DNA from: Paraniabella defluvii
Lineage (GTDB): Bacteria; Bacteroidota; Bacteroidia; Chitinophagales; Chitinophagaceae
Reading direction: 5' to 3'
NCBI GenBank assembly: GCA_019316985.1
Contig: CP079215.1
Location: 372,001-436,000, forward strand
DNA length: 64,000 nucleotides
Positions within the stretch are counted from its first letter, which is position 1, and each line of letters starts with the position of its first letter. This document shows positions 30,861 to 41,752 of the stretch, one piece after another. Below the pieces are notes generated by a model, which was not told the DNA's origin, made no database searches, and saw nothing but the letters and a program-made list of their open reading frames with translations. A program made the position numbers and the translations under genes.

Positions 30861-31145
30861 TTAACTATGTTTCAATTGATTTAATACTATTTTCAAAGCC
30901 TGTTTTCCTATTTCTTTATCGTCAATAAGACTTTTTATTTTATCAGATAACCACAAAATCAATAATTCATCTAATGGTACGTTCAGAAATTCAGCAAGAT
31001 TTTCTAAATGCTTTCTTGGTAATAATCTTTCCTCATTTTCTACCTTACTGATAAAAGCATTATCCAATTCTAAAGCTGCCCCAACCTCTCTTAGGAACAA
31101 CCCCTTACTTTCTCTCAATTCTTTTATATGTTTTCCAAATGCCAT
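30861..31145 (-). CDS. XRE-family helix-turn-helix regulator
   Basis: Intact, 94 residues. An HTH_3 domain fills the first 60 residues (FGKHIKELRESKGLFLREVG, AFISKVENEERLLPRKHLE), followed by a short helical tail. It heads the SIR2-HerA operon and probably controls it. Minus-strand boxes TAAATTTG (31176-31183) and TATTTTTG lie just upstream and fit a Bacteroidota -7 promoter element. Confidence 0.8.
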   Translation of the reverse strand: MAFGKHIKELRESKGLFLREVGAALELDNAFISKVENEERLLPRKHLENLAEFLNVPLDELLILWLSDKIKSLIDDKEIGKQALKIVLNQLKHS

Positions 31146-31225
31146 TTTGATTTTTTACGACTTGTCTAAAAAGTTCAAATTTACAAAAATACTTTTAATG
31201 AGTAGATAATTTAAGCCAACATTAT

Positions 31226-31260
31226 GCCATTGAACGCCAAACACTTCCTTTGACTGCCAC
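31226..31260 (+). repeat. GCCA array, site D, between the defence operon and traE
   Basis: GCCA at 31226, 31236 and 31256, with TCCT at the expected 31246 position; a further GCCA lies at 31215 (11 bp). It shares the AACACT and TTGA(A/C) spacers of the other sites. Confidence 0.6.
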
Positions 31261-31349
31261 TTTAAAAGACCGCCTCCATTTCCATTAGACATTTGTGCCG
31301 TAAGCCCGTAAGGTACGGGATAACAGTAACAAATTAATCTTTTTCAAAA

Positions 31350-31652
31350 ATGGAAAAACAGAAAAAAAGTTTTGCTGGCAGCCGTGGCGATGCTGTCAGG
31401 AATTGGTGCGTTCGCACAGGGAAACGGGTCGGCAGGTATCAACGAAGCTACCCAAATGGTAACGTCCTACTTTGACCCAGCTACCCAATTGATTTATGCG
31501 ATTGGGGCGGTCGTCGGGTTAATCGGGGCGTGAAAGTGTATAACAAATTTAGTTCGGGCGACCCTGATACGAGTAAGACGGCAGCAAGCTGGTTTGGTGC
31601 TTGTATCTTCCTGATTGTGGCGGCTACAATCCTACGTTCATTCTTCCTGTAA
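31350..31652 (+). CDS. traE: TraE, DUF4134 membrane protein (two frame breaks)
   Basis: About 100 residues, not visible as one open frame. MEKQKKVLLAAVAMLSGIGA is a signal/first helix ending before AFAQGNGSAGINEATQM; then LIYAIGAVVGLIGGVKVYNK and TAASWFGACIFLIVAATILR. The A7 run near 31362 has one base too many and the G4 run near 31532 one too few. The pattern is that of the VirB2-like or TrbC-like small membrane subunit of CTnDOT transfer systems. A CCCGTA/TACGGG hairpin lies upstream, near 31305-31320. Confidence 0.75.
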
Positions 31653-31664
31653 ATCCTCTGCCTT

Positions 31665-31997
31665 ATGAATAGTTACAACATTAACAAAGGCATTGGCAGG
31701 ACGGTTGAGTTCAGGGGCTTAAAGGCACAGTATCTTTTCATCTTCGCTGGTGGTCTGTTGGGTACGCTCATCTTCGTGATGATACTGTATATGGCTGGCG
31801 TAAGTAATTACGTCTGCCTGTTCCTCGGAGCTGGCGGTGCTTCGCTCATTGTGTGGCAAACATTCTCGCTGAACAAAAAATACGGCGAACACGGATTGAT
31901 GAAAGTAGGTGCAAGAAAACGACACCCTCGCTTCATCATTTGCCGCAAGCCTGTACGCAGGTATTTAAAATTCACTCCTAAACCTAAAGCCGTATGA
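31665..31997 (+). CDS. traF: TraF, DUF4133 (VirB3-like)
   Basis: Intact, 110 residues. It begins YNINKGIGRTVEFRGLKAQY, has two helices (YLFIFAGGLLGTLIFVMILY and YVCLFLGAGGASLIVW) and a basic tail. This is the DUF4133 family, equivalent to VirB3 of type IV secretion. Its stop overlaps the start of traG (ATGA). Confidence 0.85.
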   Translation: MNSYNINKGIGRTVEFRGLKAQYLFIFAGGLLGTLIFVMILYMAGVSNYVCLFLGAGGASLIVWQTFSLNKKYGEHGLMKVGARKRHPRFIICRKPVRRYLKFTPKPKAV

Positions 31998-34488
31998 GAA
32001 ATGTAGCCAAGACAGCCACATTGGAGAATAAATTCCTTTGCTGGCAGTAGAGAACAACTGTATCTTATCAAAGATGCAGACATTACCGCCTGCTTTGAGG
32101 TGCGGTTGCCGGAACTGTTTACCGTAGCCTCTGCCGAGTATGAAGCCATTCATTCGGCTTGGCATAAGGCAATCAAGACCTTGCCCGATTTTACGGTAAT
32201 CCACAAACAGGATTGGTATATCAAAGAGAGCTATGCTCCCGATTTGGCACAGGAAGACCAAAGTTTTTTATCAAAGTCGTATCAACGCCATTTCAACGAA
32301 CGACCGTTCCTGAACCATTATTGCTATCTGTTCCTGACGAAGACGTCCAAAAACAGAATGCGTATGCAAAGTAACTTTTCATCGCTTTGCAAGGGTACGC
32401 TTATTCCAAAGGAAATCAATAAGGAAGCAATACACCGATTTATGGAAGCGGTCGCACAGTTTGAGCGTATCGTGAACGATAGCGGTTTTATAACCCTGCG
32501 ACGTTTGACAGAAGATGATATAACCGGAACGGACGAGCAACAGGGATTGCTGGAACAATACCTCACGCTTTCGAGAGAAGCCGGAACACCAATGCAGGAT
32601 ATTGGCTTAGGTGCTGAAGAAGTCCGTGTAGGGAACAAAAGATTGTCCTTGCACACGCTGTCCGATACTGACGACTTGCCTGCAACCGTTTCGGCTGATA
32701 CCCGATACGAAAAGCTATCCACTGACCGGAGCGACTGCCGTCTGTCCTTTGCTGCTCCCGTAGGATTGTTGTTGAGCTGTAACCACATTTACAATCAATA
32801 CATATTCTTGGATAACAGCGAGGACAACCTACAACGGTTTGAGAAGTCTGCCCGTAATATGCACTCTTTGGCAAGGTACAGCCGTGCCAACCAAATTAAC
32901 AAAGAGTGGATTGAAAAATACCTGAACGAAGCACATTCGTTCGGTCTTTCTTCTGTTAGAGCACACTTTAATATTATGGCTTGGTCGGAAGACCCTGCGG
33001 AACTCAAACAGTTGAAAAACGATTGCGGTAGTGCATTGGCACTAATGGAATGTAAGCCTCGCCACAATACTACGGACGTGGCAACCTTGTATTGGGCTGG
33101 AATGGCTGGTAATGGGGACTTTCCTGCGGAAGAAAGTTTTTACACGTTTATTGAGCCTGCTCTATGTTTCTTCACGGAAGAAACCAACTACCACAATTCG
33201 CCCTCTCCGTTCGGGATAAAAATGGCTGACCGTTTGACCGGAAAGCCAATCCATTTGGATATTTCCGATTTACCAATGAAAAGGGGAATTATCACGAACC
33301 GGAACAAGTTCATTCTTGGTCCGTCAGGTTCGGGAAAATCTTTTTTACCAATCATATGGTAAGGCAGTATTTCGAGCAAGGTGCTCACGTTCTGCTGGTA
33401 GATACGGGTAACTCTTATCAGGGATTGTGTGAACTGATTAAAGGAAAAACCAAAGGCGAAGACGGTGTTTACTTCACTTATACCGAGGATAATCCGATTG
33501 CCTTTAATCCTTTCTACACCGACGACGGTGTGTTTGATATTGAGAAAAGGGAAAGTATCAAAACTTTGATACTCACGCTTTGGAAACGGGACGATGAACC
33601 GCCTACAAGGTCTGAAGAAGTGGCACTTTCCAATGCCGTTTCGGGTTACATCGAACGTATCAAACAAGACGATACCTACCCGTCATTTAATGGTTTCTAC
33701 GAGTATGTAAAAGGCGATTACCGCAAGGTTTTAGAGGAAAAACAAGTCAGGGAAAAAGACTTTGATATTGCCAATTTCCTGAACGTTTTAGAGCCTTACT
33801 ATCGTGGCGGAGAGTATGATTATTTGTTGAACTCCGACAAGCAATTAGACCTGTTATCCAAGCGATTTATCGTGTTTGAAATTGATGCGATTAAAGACCA
33901 CAAAATCCTGTTTCCCATTGTGACCATCATCATTATGGAGGTGTTCATCAACAAGATGCGGAGGCTGAAAGGTATTCGCAAGCTGATACTGATTGAGGAA
34001 GCGTGGAAGGCGATTGCGAAAGAGGGAATGGCGGAATACATCAAGTATTTGTTTAAGACAGTCCGCAAATTTTCGGAGAAGCCATAGTCGTCACGCAGGA
34101 GGTCGATGATATAATCCAGTCGCCCATTGTAAAGGAAAGTATCATCAACAACAGCGATTGCAAAATTCTCTTAGACCAAAGGAAATATATGAACAAGTTC
34201 GATGACATACAGGCGATGCTCGGACTTACGGACAAAGAGAAAGGACAGGTACTATCTATCAATATGAACAACGATGCCAGTCGCTTGTACAAGGAAGTTT
34301 GGATAGGATTGGGCGGAACACACTCGGCAGTGTACGCAACGGAAGTAAGCCTCGAAGAATATTTGGCTTACACGACGGAGGAAACCGAAAAAATGGAAGT
34401 GATGCAACTCGCTTCCGAATTGGACGGTAACGTAGAACTCGCCATTAAGCATATCGCTATGCAAAGGCGTGACAATGCAAATCAATAG
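31994..34488 (+). CDS. traG: TraG, VirB4-type conjugation ATPase
   Basis: About 830 residues. The N-terminal DUF3875 region includes CFEVRLPELFTVASAEYEAI; Walker A is ILGPSGSGKSFF (near 33330) and Walker B is RKLILIEEAWKAIA (near 33985), with VVTQEVDDI and LLDQRKYMNKFDDI motifs after it. It powers assembly and substrate transfer at the inner membrane. Frames change near 32040-32060, 33350 and 34078. Start chosen at the ATG overlapping the traF stop. Confidence 0.85.
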
Positions 34489-34515
34489 TAATTAACAATC
34501 AAAAATTTTAAGACA

Positions 34516-35148
34516 ATGAAAAAGATGTTTTTAATGGCAATCACGGCATTAATGCTTGCCGTTGCCCCAAGTGCGAAAGCTCAATTTGTGGTAACTGACC
34601 CTGCAAATTTAGCATCAGGTATTCTCAACTCGGCGAACGAAATCGTACAGACTTCTTCGACCGTGAGTAACGTAGTCAAGAACTTTAACGAGGTCAAGAA
34701 AGTGTACGAACAAGGTAAGGAATATTACGACAAGCTCAAAGCCGTAAACAACCTTGTGAAAGATGCCCGTAAGGTGCAACAGACTGTTTTGCTGGTGGGC
34801 GATGTATCGGAAATGTATGTGCAAAACTTCGGCAAAATGATGAACGACCCGAATTTCTCCGCACAGGAACTGACCGCAATCTCAAATGGTTACTCGGCTT
34901 TGCTGAATGAAAGTACCGAGTTGCTAAAGGAACTGAAACAGATTGTAACCTCCACAGGCTTGTCACTAAATGACAAGGAGCGAATGGACATTATCGACCG
35001 TGTGTATAAGGAGGTCAAAGAATACCACAGCCTTGTCAGATACTACACGAATAAGAATATCTCTGTCAGTATCCTGAGAGCAAAGAAACAGAATAATACC
35101 AAACGAGTGCTTGACTTGTACGGAACTCCTAACCAAAAATATTGGTAG
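34516..35148 (+). CDS. traI: TraI, DUF4141 periplasmic protein
   Basis: Intact, 210 residues. Signal peptide ending in AKA, then QFVVTDPANLASGILNSANE at the mature start and long amphipathic helices (NFNEVKKVYEQGKEYYDKL). This layout resembles VirB5-like proteins of type IV secretion, and the family is DUF4141. It is followed by traJ two bases later. Confidence 0.8.
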   Translation: MKKMFLMAITALMLAVAPSAKAQFVVTDPANLASGILNSANEIVQTSSTVSNVVKNFNEVKKVYEQGKEYYDKLKAVNNLVKDARKVQQTVLLVGDVSEMYVQNFGKMMNDPNFSAQELTAISNGYSALLNESTELLKELKQIVTSTGLSLNDKERMDIIDRVYKEVKEYHSLVRYYTNKNISVSILRAKKQNNTKRVLDLYGTPNQKYW

Positions 35149-35150
35149 TT

Positions 35151-36148
35151 ATGGAATTTCAAAATCTGCACGAAGTCCTACGCTCATTGTATGATGAGAT
35201 GCTCCCACTGTCCGCCGATATGGCGGCAGTGGCTAAAAAGGGCGTAGCCGGCTTGGGTGCTTTGTTCTATGTCGCCATAAAAGTATGGCAGGCATTGAGT
35301 AGAGCCGAACCCATAGATATGTACCCTTTGCTCCGTCCGTTCGCTTTGGGTATCTGTATTATGTTCTTTCCGACAATCGTGTTGGGAACAATCAATGCGG
35401 TACTAAGTCCGGTGGTACAGGGTACACACGCTATTCTCGAAAATCAGGTGCTTGACCTGAACGAGTTGCAACAGAAAAAGACCTGCTCGAACGGGAAGCG
35501 ATGCTCCGCAATCCTGAAACGGCATATCTCGTAGATAATGAGGAGTTCGACGCAAAGCTCGAAGAATTGGGCTGGTCGCCGGGCGACCTGATTACTATGT
35601 CAGGTATGTATATGGACAGGTTTGCCTACCAAACCGAACAAGCCATTAAGAATTGGTTTCGCAACCTGCTCGAAGTGCTGTTTCAGGCTGCTGCATTGGT
35701 CGTCGATACGATACGAACATTCTTCCTGATAGTCCTGTCCATACTCGGACCAATAGCCTTTGCTATTTCCGTGTGGGACGGCTTTCAGAGTACGCTCACG
35801 CAGTGGCTCACAAGGTATGTGAGCGTTTACCTGTGGTTGCCCGTCGCCGACCTGTTCAGCTCAATGCTTGCTAAAATCCAATCCCTGATTATCGAAAAGG
35901 ATATACAGATGTTGGCTGACCCGACCTACATACCCGATACGGGTAATACCGTGTACATCATCTTTATGATTATCGGCATCGTGGGGTACTTCACTGTACC
36001 GACCGTAACAGGCTGGGTAATTCAGGCTGGTGGTGCTGGAAACTTTACCCGAAATGTAAACCAAGCTGCTATGAAAGCCGGAAATGTCGCAAGTGCCGGA
36101 GCTGGTTCTGCTGCCGGAAATATCGGAGGGCAATTGCTTAAAAAATAA
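35151..36148 (+). CDS. traJ: TraJ, polytopic VirB6-like transfer protein
   Basis: About 332 residues with several hydrophobic helices (ALFYVAIKVWQALS, LGICIMFFPTIVLGTINAVL, FFLIVLSILGPIAFAISVWD, YIIFMIIGIVGYFTVPTVTG) and a Gly/Ala-rich end. One base is lost near 35478, after LNELQQKK. I start at 35151 (MEFQNLHEVL) rather than the upstream alternative since it fits the gap after traI. It is the inner-membrane channel component. Confidence 0.8.
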
Positions 36149-36172
36149 TGTAAAACGAATAATCATTTAACA

Positions 36173-36795
36173 ATGGAATTTAAAACGCTTAGAAATATTG
36201 AAAACAGCTTCCGTCAGATACGTCTGTATGCGATAGTGTTTGCCGTTCTCTGTATTGGCGTGGTAGGATTTGCCGTGTGGAAATCGTACAGCTTCGCCAA
36301 CGAGCAACGCCAAAAAATCTATGTGCTGGACAACGGCAAATCTTTGATGCTTGCCTTATCACAAGATGCAAGCATTAACAGACCTGTGGAAGCAAGGGAA
36401 CACGTTCGGAGATTTCACGAACTGTTTTTACGCTTGCACCTGATAAGAATGCTATCGAGAGCAATATGGCAAGGGCATTCAACCTTGCCGACAAATCAGC
36501 CTTTGACTATTACAAAGACTTATCGGAGAAAGGTTATTACTCCCGTATCATATCGGGGAATGTTCAGCAACGCATTGAGGTCGATAGTGTCGTGTGCAAC
36601 TTCGACAACTATCCCTATTCGGTGCGGACGTATGCGAAGCAATTTATCATACGGTCGAGTAACGTAACACGCCGTAACCTGATTACCTCCTGCTATCTCG
36701 TAAACTCCGTAAGGTCGGATAATAACCCACAGGGATTTAATATCGAAAAGTTTGCGGTGGTTGAAAATCGGGATATCGAAGTCATTGAACGCTAA
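36173..36795 (+). CDS. traK: TraK, VirB8-like protein
   Basis: About 207 residues. Short cytoplasmic start (FKTLRNIENSFRQIR), one membrane helix (LYAIVFAVLCIGVVGFAVW), then a periplasmic domain with LADKSAFDYYKDLSEKGYY and NPQGFNIEKFAVVENRDI. Frame change near 36400. Matches TraK of CTnDOT, the VirB8 equivalent that nucleates the complex. Confidence 0.8.
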
Positions 36796-36806
36796 AATTT
36801 ACGGAT

Positions 36807-37238
36807 ATGGATAAGCTACTTGATTTAGACACATTCGCAAAAACATTGACTGACAAAGGTTATGACGGATATTTCCATACGGAAGCTGATTATCCGGGCA
36901 AAGTCAAAGAAAGTATCAACAGGTTTTTGGAGGCTTGTAAGAACGGTACGGACAAACCGCTGTATGCTGATAGCATTTCGCTAAAAACATATCTCGAATG
37001 GAACGGAGATGACAAACCCTATACTGATTGCTATATGCGTGTACGGTATGAAGACGGCAAATTCGATGTACAGAGTTTGGAAATTGAAAGGAAAGACCGT
37101 TACGGGCATTCAATGAAAAAATCGGAACTGACCAACCTTACAACGGGGTCGGTTCCGACCGCAAAGGAAGCCCTTTCCAAAGTCCTTGATACACCTAAAC
37201 AACAGTTTTCTCCCCGAAAAAGAGGGTTTAAAATGTAG
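36807..37238 (+). CDS. Conserved-looking protein within the tra operon, unknown function
   Basis: Intact, 143 residues, soluble, no signal peptide. It starts MDKLLDLDTFAKTLTDKGYD and has a mixed alpha/beta pattern (YMRVRYEDGKFDVQSLEIER) with a basic end (FSPRKRGFKM). I do not recognise the family. It sits between traK and traL with small gaps, so it is co-transcribed and probably serves transfer or its control. Confidence 0.55.
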   Translation: MDKLLDLDTFAKTLTDKGYDGYFHTEADYPGKVKESINRFLEACKNGTDKPLYADSISLKTYLEWNGDDKPYTDCYMRVRYEDGKFDVQSLEIERKDRYGHSMKKSELTNLTTGSVPTAKEALSKVLDTPKQQFSPRKRGFKM

Positions 37239-37258
37239 TAACCCTAAATAATAAGAGT

Positions 37259-37545
37259 ATGAAAAAATTAAGGGAAAATATCGACAGGTTTTTTGACAGG
37301 CTGGACGAAAATTGGAGGACAATGCCCGTTCGCAAACAGCACCAATACACGCTATACCTGTTTGTGGGCTACCTGCTACTGACCGTAGGGGTTGTTGCAA
37401 AAGTGTGGTACGATACAAGCCAGTCAAAAACGATATGCACATCGACCATATCGAAAACCCTGTCCTGAAACAGAACGAAAGCCCTGCAAGATTGCAGGAC
37501 ACATTAAAAACAATTTTAAAAAATCAGATTTATGAAAGAAAATGA
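37259..37545 (+). CDS. traL: TraL, DUF3989 membrane protein
   Basis: About 95 residues. An amphipathic N-terminus (LRENIDRFFDRLDENWRTMP) and one helix (YTLYLFVGYLLLTVGVVAKV). The frame changes near 37425; the restored end reads LKTILKNQIYERK and overlaps the start of traM. Typical traL position and pattern. Confidence 0.7.
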
Positions 37546-38869
37546 AAAAAAGGTCAGTTTTCTCGTTGAGGGGACGACCAAAACGGAGCATCAAATCTGC
37601 CCGAAGAAAAAAAGAACAATACCGAGAAATTGAAAAAGCCATTGATTTTTGGCTTAATGGGTATTGTTTTCGTGGGCTGTATGTATTTGATATTTAAACC
37701 GTCGGAAGACAAAAAGGAAATCGAAAACATTGGTCTGAACGATGCCGTTCCGCAAGCTACGGGAGCAGGAATGCCCGACAATAAGGGCAAGGCTTACGAG
37801 CTTGAAATGCTGGAACAAAAGGAGCAAGAGAAACGCAATGCTTTAGCAACACTTTCAGATTATTGGAACACGGACGATAAGGAAGAACCGATAGACGAAT
37901 TTGCCCAGGAGGAAGAAAGCTACGGCTATGGTAATGGCGGTCGAAGTTCAGGGAGAAACGGGGGCAATCCTGCATTGAACAGCTACCGCAATATGCAAAG
38001 TACATTGGGGTCTTTCTATCAGGACGACAATTCGGAAACAATGGAACTCCGCAGACAGTTGGACGAACTCAAAGAGCAATTAGCGGAGCAAAATGTACCG
38101 AAACCAACAACCGTAGATGACCAGCTTGCATTAATGGAAAAATCGTATCAAATGGCAGCGAAATATCTTCCTGCTAATACGCCTGCAAGCTCCGCAGAAA
38201 ATGCACCTGCAAACGGTACGGCAACAGGAACAACGGGGACAAATCAAAGGAGCATTTTGTGGCGTTCACTCCGGCAAGGAAGAACACCGTATCAGCCTTG
38301 TACCGTGAACCTACGGACAGTGCCTTTTTAGCCGATTGGAGCGAAACCCGAAATCGGGGATTTTATACTGCTGGTGCTAAAGAGCAAATTGTACAACCTA
38401 AAAACAGTATTAGAGCCTGCGTACACGATGCACAAACGGTAGTTGGCGAAACAGGCGTAAGGTTACGGCTGTTAGAACCTGCAAAAACGCCAATCCGTAC
38501 AATCCCACAGGGAACGATTGTAACAGCTAATGCGAAATTTCAGGGAGGGCGTTTGCAACTCAAAATAACCTCTATCGAATTGGAGGGCAATATCATTCCC
38601 GTAGATATAACCATTTACGATTTGGATGGTCAGCAGGGTTTGTACGTTCCGTATTCCCCGAAATGAATGCACTTACAGAAATGGCTGGCAATATGAGCCA
38701 GACAGGTGGAACGAGTGTAATGCTGACACAAAATGCAGGACAACAAGTCGCTGCCGATTTAAGTCGTGGCGTGGTACAAGGAATTTCGGGCTATTTCGCC
38801 AAGAAAGTACGCACACCAAAAGTCACGCTAAAGGCAGGACACCAAGTATTCCTTGTATCAAAACAATAA
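37532..38869 (+). CDS. traM: TraM, VirB10-like protein
   Basis: About 445 residues. A membrane helix (LIFGLMGIVFVGCMYLIF) near residue 40, a Glu/Gln-rich and Asn/Gly-rich periplasmic linker, then a C-terminal domain (TVVGETGVRLRLLEPAKTPI, QGTIVTANAKFQGGRLQLKI, DLSRGVVQGISGYFAKKVRT) typical of VirB10/TraM. It bridges the inner and outer membrane parts of the channel. Frame breaks near 37577, 38253 and 38660. Confidence 0.8.
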
Positions 38870-38894
38870 TTGTATAACTCAAATATTTAGACAA

Positions 38895-39793
38895 ATGAAA
38901 AATCTTTTTAAAACCTTTTGGGCGGTTGCCCTGACTATCGGCTTTGCCGTACAATCTTTGCACAGGATAGTGTAAATATCAAAACTCCGCTTGCTTTGGG
39001 CAAGATTGAGCCTTACAAAATGGAAGTAACCTACGATAAAACTTCGCATTTGATTTTCCCGACCGCCATTCGGTACGTGGATTTGGGAAGTGAATACCTG
39101 ATTGCAGGAAAGGCGGAAGATGCGGAAAATGTATTGCGTGTAAAAGCTGCCGTAAGGAGTTTTGAAACCGAAACCAATTTTCGGTCATTACCAATGACGG
39201 GCGTTATTACTCTTTTGATGTGTATTATAGTTCCTATCCCGATGCGTTGAGCTATGACCTGCTGACGATGCAAAAGGCAGTAGATAAAGCCAACGGTAAT
39301 GATGTGCTTTTCGAGGAACTCGGAAACAATTCTCCGTCTTTGGCTGGTCTGCTTTTGGAAACGATTTACAAAACGACAAGCGTATCGTTAAGCATATCGG
39401 GGCTAAGAGCTTCGGCATTCAGTTTATCCTGAAAGGCATCTATATCCATAATGGTAAATATTATTTCCATACGGAATTAAGGAACAAAAGCAATGTACCG
39501 TTTGATATAGACTTTATCAATTTCAAAGTCGTGGATAAAAAGGTCGCTAAGCGTACCGTAGTACAGGAACGGGCATTGACACCGCTAAGAACCTACAAGC
39601 CATTAGAGGACGGTATTAACGGGAAATCTACCGAGCAAAATGTTTTCTCTTAGACAAATTCACGATTGCCGATGATAAGGTTTTATTGATTGAGATTTTC
39701 GAGAAAAACGGCGGACGACACCAAACGCTTCAGGTGGAAAATTCGGACTTAATCAATGCCCGTGTAATCAGTGATATGCACTTGAAATTTTAA
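38895..39793 (+). CDS. traN: TraN, DUF4138/VirB9-like protein
   Basis: About 299 residues. Signal peptide (MKNLFKTFWAVALTIGFAVQ) and a beta-rich mature part (PYKMEVTYDKTSHLIFPTAI, RYVDLGSEYLIAGKAEDAEN). Breaks near 38955, 39180, 39370 and 39650. The TSHLIFP block with downstream IRYVDLGS is the hallmark of TraN proteins. It forms the outer-membrane-side ring with TraM. Confidence 0.8.
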
Positions 39794-39814
39794 TAACCTT
39801 TTAAAGCAAGAACA

Positions 39815-40374
39815 ATGAAAAAGTATATCTATACCGTGATGCTACTCTTTGTGGCCATCACGGTTGCACAGGCACAACGAATGTTGCCAAAGCAAAAAGG
39901 ATTGGAAGTGAGTACGGGCATTTTGTCCGATGATAAAATCGGTAACGATTATTATATCAATCTCGGAATGACCGTGAACGGCAAAAACGGTAATTATCAG
40001 ATTTGGGCTTTGGAGTACACGCACCAATATCACGACTATAAAGACCAACGCATACCGCAGGAAACTTATACTGCTGAGGGCGGTTACAGTTTCTTCCTGC
40101 TGGGCGATGTCCGTAAGAACATTACGCTGAATGCAGGAATAACGGGCGTGGTCGGTTACGAGAGCATCAACAGAGGCGAAACGATGTTGTATGACGGTGC
40201 AAAGATAGTAAGCGAGGATAATTTTATTTACGGAGCTGGTGGTCGGCTGACCTTTGAAACGTACCTGTCTGACCGATTTGTATTGGTACTGCAAGGGCGT
40301 ACAAAAGTGTTATGGGAACTGACCTGCGACAATTCAGACCGTCCGCAGGTGTGGGAATAAGGTTTAATTTTTAA
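39815..40374 (+). CDS. traO: TraO, outer-membrane transfer protein
   Basis: About 186 residues. Signal peptide ending AQAQ, then LPKQKGLEVSTGIL and beta-strand pattern with YTAEGGYSFFLLGDVRKNIT and GRLTFETYLSDRFVL. The frame changes near 40315; the restored C-terminus ends in RFNF, an aromatic terminus as in outer-membrane barrels. CTnDOT order supports TraO. Confidence 0.75.
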
Positions 40375-40385
40375 AACGTAAAACG

Positions 40386-40835
40386 ATGATAGCAATATTT
40401 AATAAATTCAGAATAGGATTGTTGCCAATATATCTAATGCTGGCAATCCTGACAGGTTCTATTTCGCTGGTATCTTGTAGCAAAGATGACGAGCTTGAAA
40501 TACAGAACGATTTTCCTTTTGAGGTCAATGTGATGCCCGTACCTAAAGAGGTCGCCAATGGGCAAACGGTAGAAATCAGAGTAACGATAAAGCGGAGCGG
40601 TAACTACCAAAATACGCAATACTATCTCCGCTACTTCCAATTTGACGGACAAGGCTCGTTGAGGTATTACGATGAACCTCCGTATCTGCCAAACGATTTG
40701 TACCCGTTACAATCGGAGCAATTCAGGTTGTATTATACTTCGGCTTCTACGGTATCACAATCCTTTGAAATTTGGATTTCCGACAGCTTTGGCAATGAGA
40801 AACAGATAAGTTTTCAGTTTAACAGTAGTGATTAA
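40386..40835 (+). CDS. traQ: TraQ, DUF3872 lipoprotein-like protein
   Basis: Intact, 149 residues. An N-terminal helix ends in a lipobox-like SLVSCSKDD; the rest is one beta-sandwich domain (FPFEVNVMPVPKEVANGQTV, IKRSGNYQNTQYYLRYFQFD). This is the DUF3872/TraQ family. It is the last gene before a strong terminator; no clear traP (primase) lies between it and traO. Confidence 0.8.
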   Translation: MIAIFNKFRIGLLPIYLMLAILTGSISLVSCSKDDELEIQNDFPFEVNVMPVPKEVANGQTVEIRVTIKRSGNYQNTQYYLRYFQFDGQGSLRYYDEPPYLPNDLYPLQSEQFRLYYTSASTVSQSFEIWISDSFGNEKQISFQFNSSD

Positions 40836-40857
40836 AACGACAGCAAATTAGATAAGC

Positions 40858-40893
40858 AAAAACCGACTTTCAACAGGTCGGTTTTTTTTTTTT
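40858..40893 (+). terminator. Terminator of the tra operon
   Basis: AAAAACCGAC and GTCGGTTTTT form a stem around a nine-base loop, followed by a long T run. Confidence 0.85.
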
Positions 40894-40948
40894 AGCTTCC
40901 AATGTTAGGGGTTTTGTTTAAATTTACGGTATTATAAATCATATAGCT

Positions 40949-41230
40949 ATGGATACGGTTACAGCTCAATTAGTGTTTGGTATTTTTGTTATCGTTGTTG
41001 CGGTTGTACTTATCTATTGGATAAACCGCAGGAGGTTTTACAGGCGTAATGCTGCTGGTGTAGAAATGTTTTCGGGATATACTAAAGCTATATCTGTGCG
41101 TTTTTTAGAACGTATCGGCAAGTTGTTTGCCTATGGTCTTATTATTCTCGGAGTGGTCTGTATATGGACGTACACCCAAATGAAAAAGGATAAGGAAAAA
41201 CAACCGATAGAAGCCCAAAGCACACGATAG
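40949..41230 (+). CDS. Small two-helix membrane protein
   Basis: 93 residues. Two helices (LVFGIFVIVVAVVLIYWINR and LFAYGLIILGVVCIWTYTQM) joined by a basic loop with FSGYTKAISVRFLERI, and a charged tail. No family recognised. It stands alone after the tra terminator and is followed by the VOC gene on the same strand. Confidence 0.55.
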   Translation: MDTVTAQLVFGIFVIVVAVVLIYWINRRRFYRRNAAGVEMFSGYTKAISVRFLERIGKLFAYGLIILGVVCIWTYTQMKKDKEKQPIEAQSTR

Positions 41231-41264
41231 TTTTTACCTTTATTTGGAGAACATTAAAAATAGT

Positions 41265-41708
41265 ATGAACATAACAAGTACAATCGTTTATTTACCCGTA
41301 GCGTTTCCGGAGGTATCGGTAACATTCTACAAAAACCTATTCAGTGAAACGCCCGAAATATTTCTCGAAGACGGATTAATCATTGTGGAGCTTCCGAACC
41401 TTAATTTGTACCTGATAGACAAAAACAGATATGAAGCCTATTACATCCTGAAAACAGGTCGTAACGTTAAGGTTTCAAAGGACAATGTTTCTACGATTAT
41501 CAGTTGTGTTTTGCCGTCCGAAGAAGATGTAAATATTGCGTTGGCAAATGTTTCAGCGTGTGGCGGAACGGTAACGAGCAAAGCGACAACAAACGAAGCA
41601 CTCGGTATATATGCAGGGTATTTTTCAGACCCTGACGGGCATATATGGGAGCTGGCTTATTATCCACCCGAATATAACAGGGTTTTGAATTTCGTAAATC
41701 CCAACTAA
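41265..41708 (+). CDS. VOC (glyoxalase/dioxygenase) superfamily protein
   Basis: About 147 residues. Two halves of the VOC fold: VYLPVAFPEVSVTFYKNLFS at the start and GIYAGYFSDPDGHIWELAYY near the end, where DPDGHIWE supplies the usual metal-ligand glutamate. I chose the ATG at 41265 over the TTG 21 bases upstream. Members include antibiotic-binding and glyoxalase proteins; the substrate is not known. A terminator follows. Confidence 0.75.
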   Translation: MNITSTIVYLPVAFPEVSVTFYKNLFSETPEIFLEDGLIIVELPNLNLYLIDKNRYEAYYILKTGRNVKVSKDNVSTIISCVLPSEEDVNIALANVSACGGTVTSKATTNEALGIYAGYFSDPDGHIWELAYYPPEYNRVLNFVNPN

Positions 41709-41747
41709 ACAAATAGGATAGCCCAAAAGGTTATCCTATTTGTTTTT
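41707..41747. terminator. Terminator after the VOC gene
   Basis: AAACAAATAGGATA pairs with TATCCTATTTGTTT around an 11-base loop, with T5 after it. Confidence 0.8.
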
Positions 41748-41752
41748 ATTAC

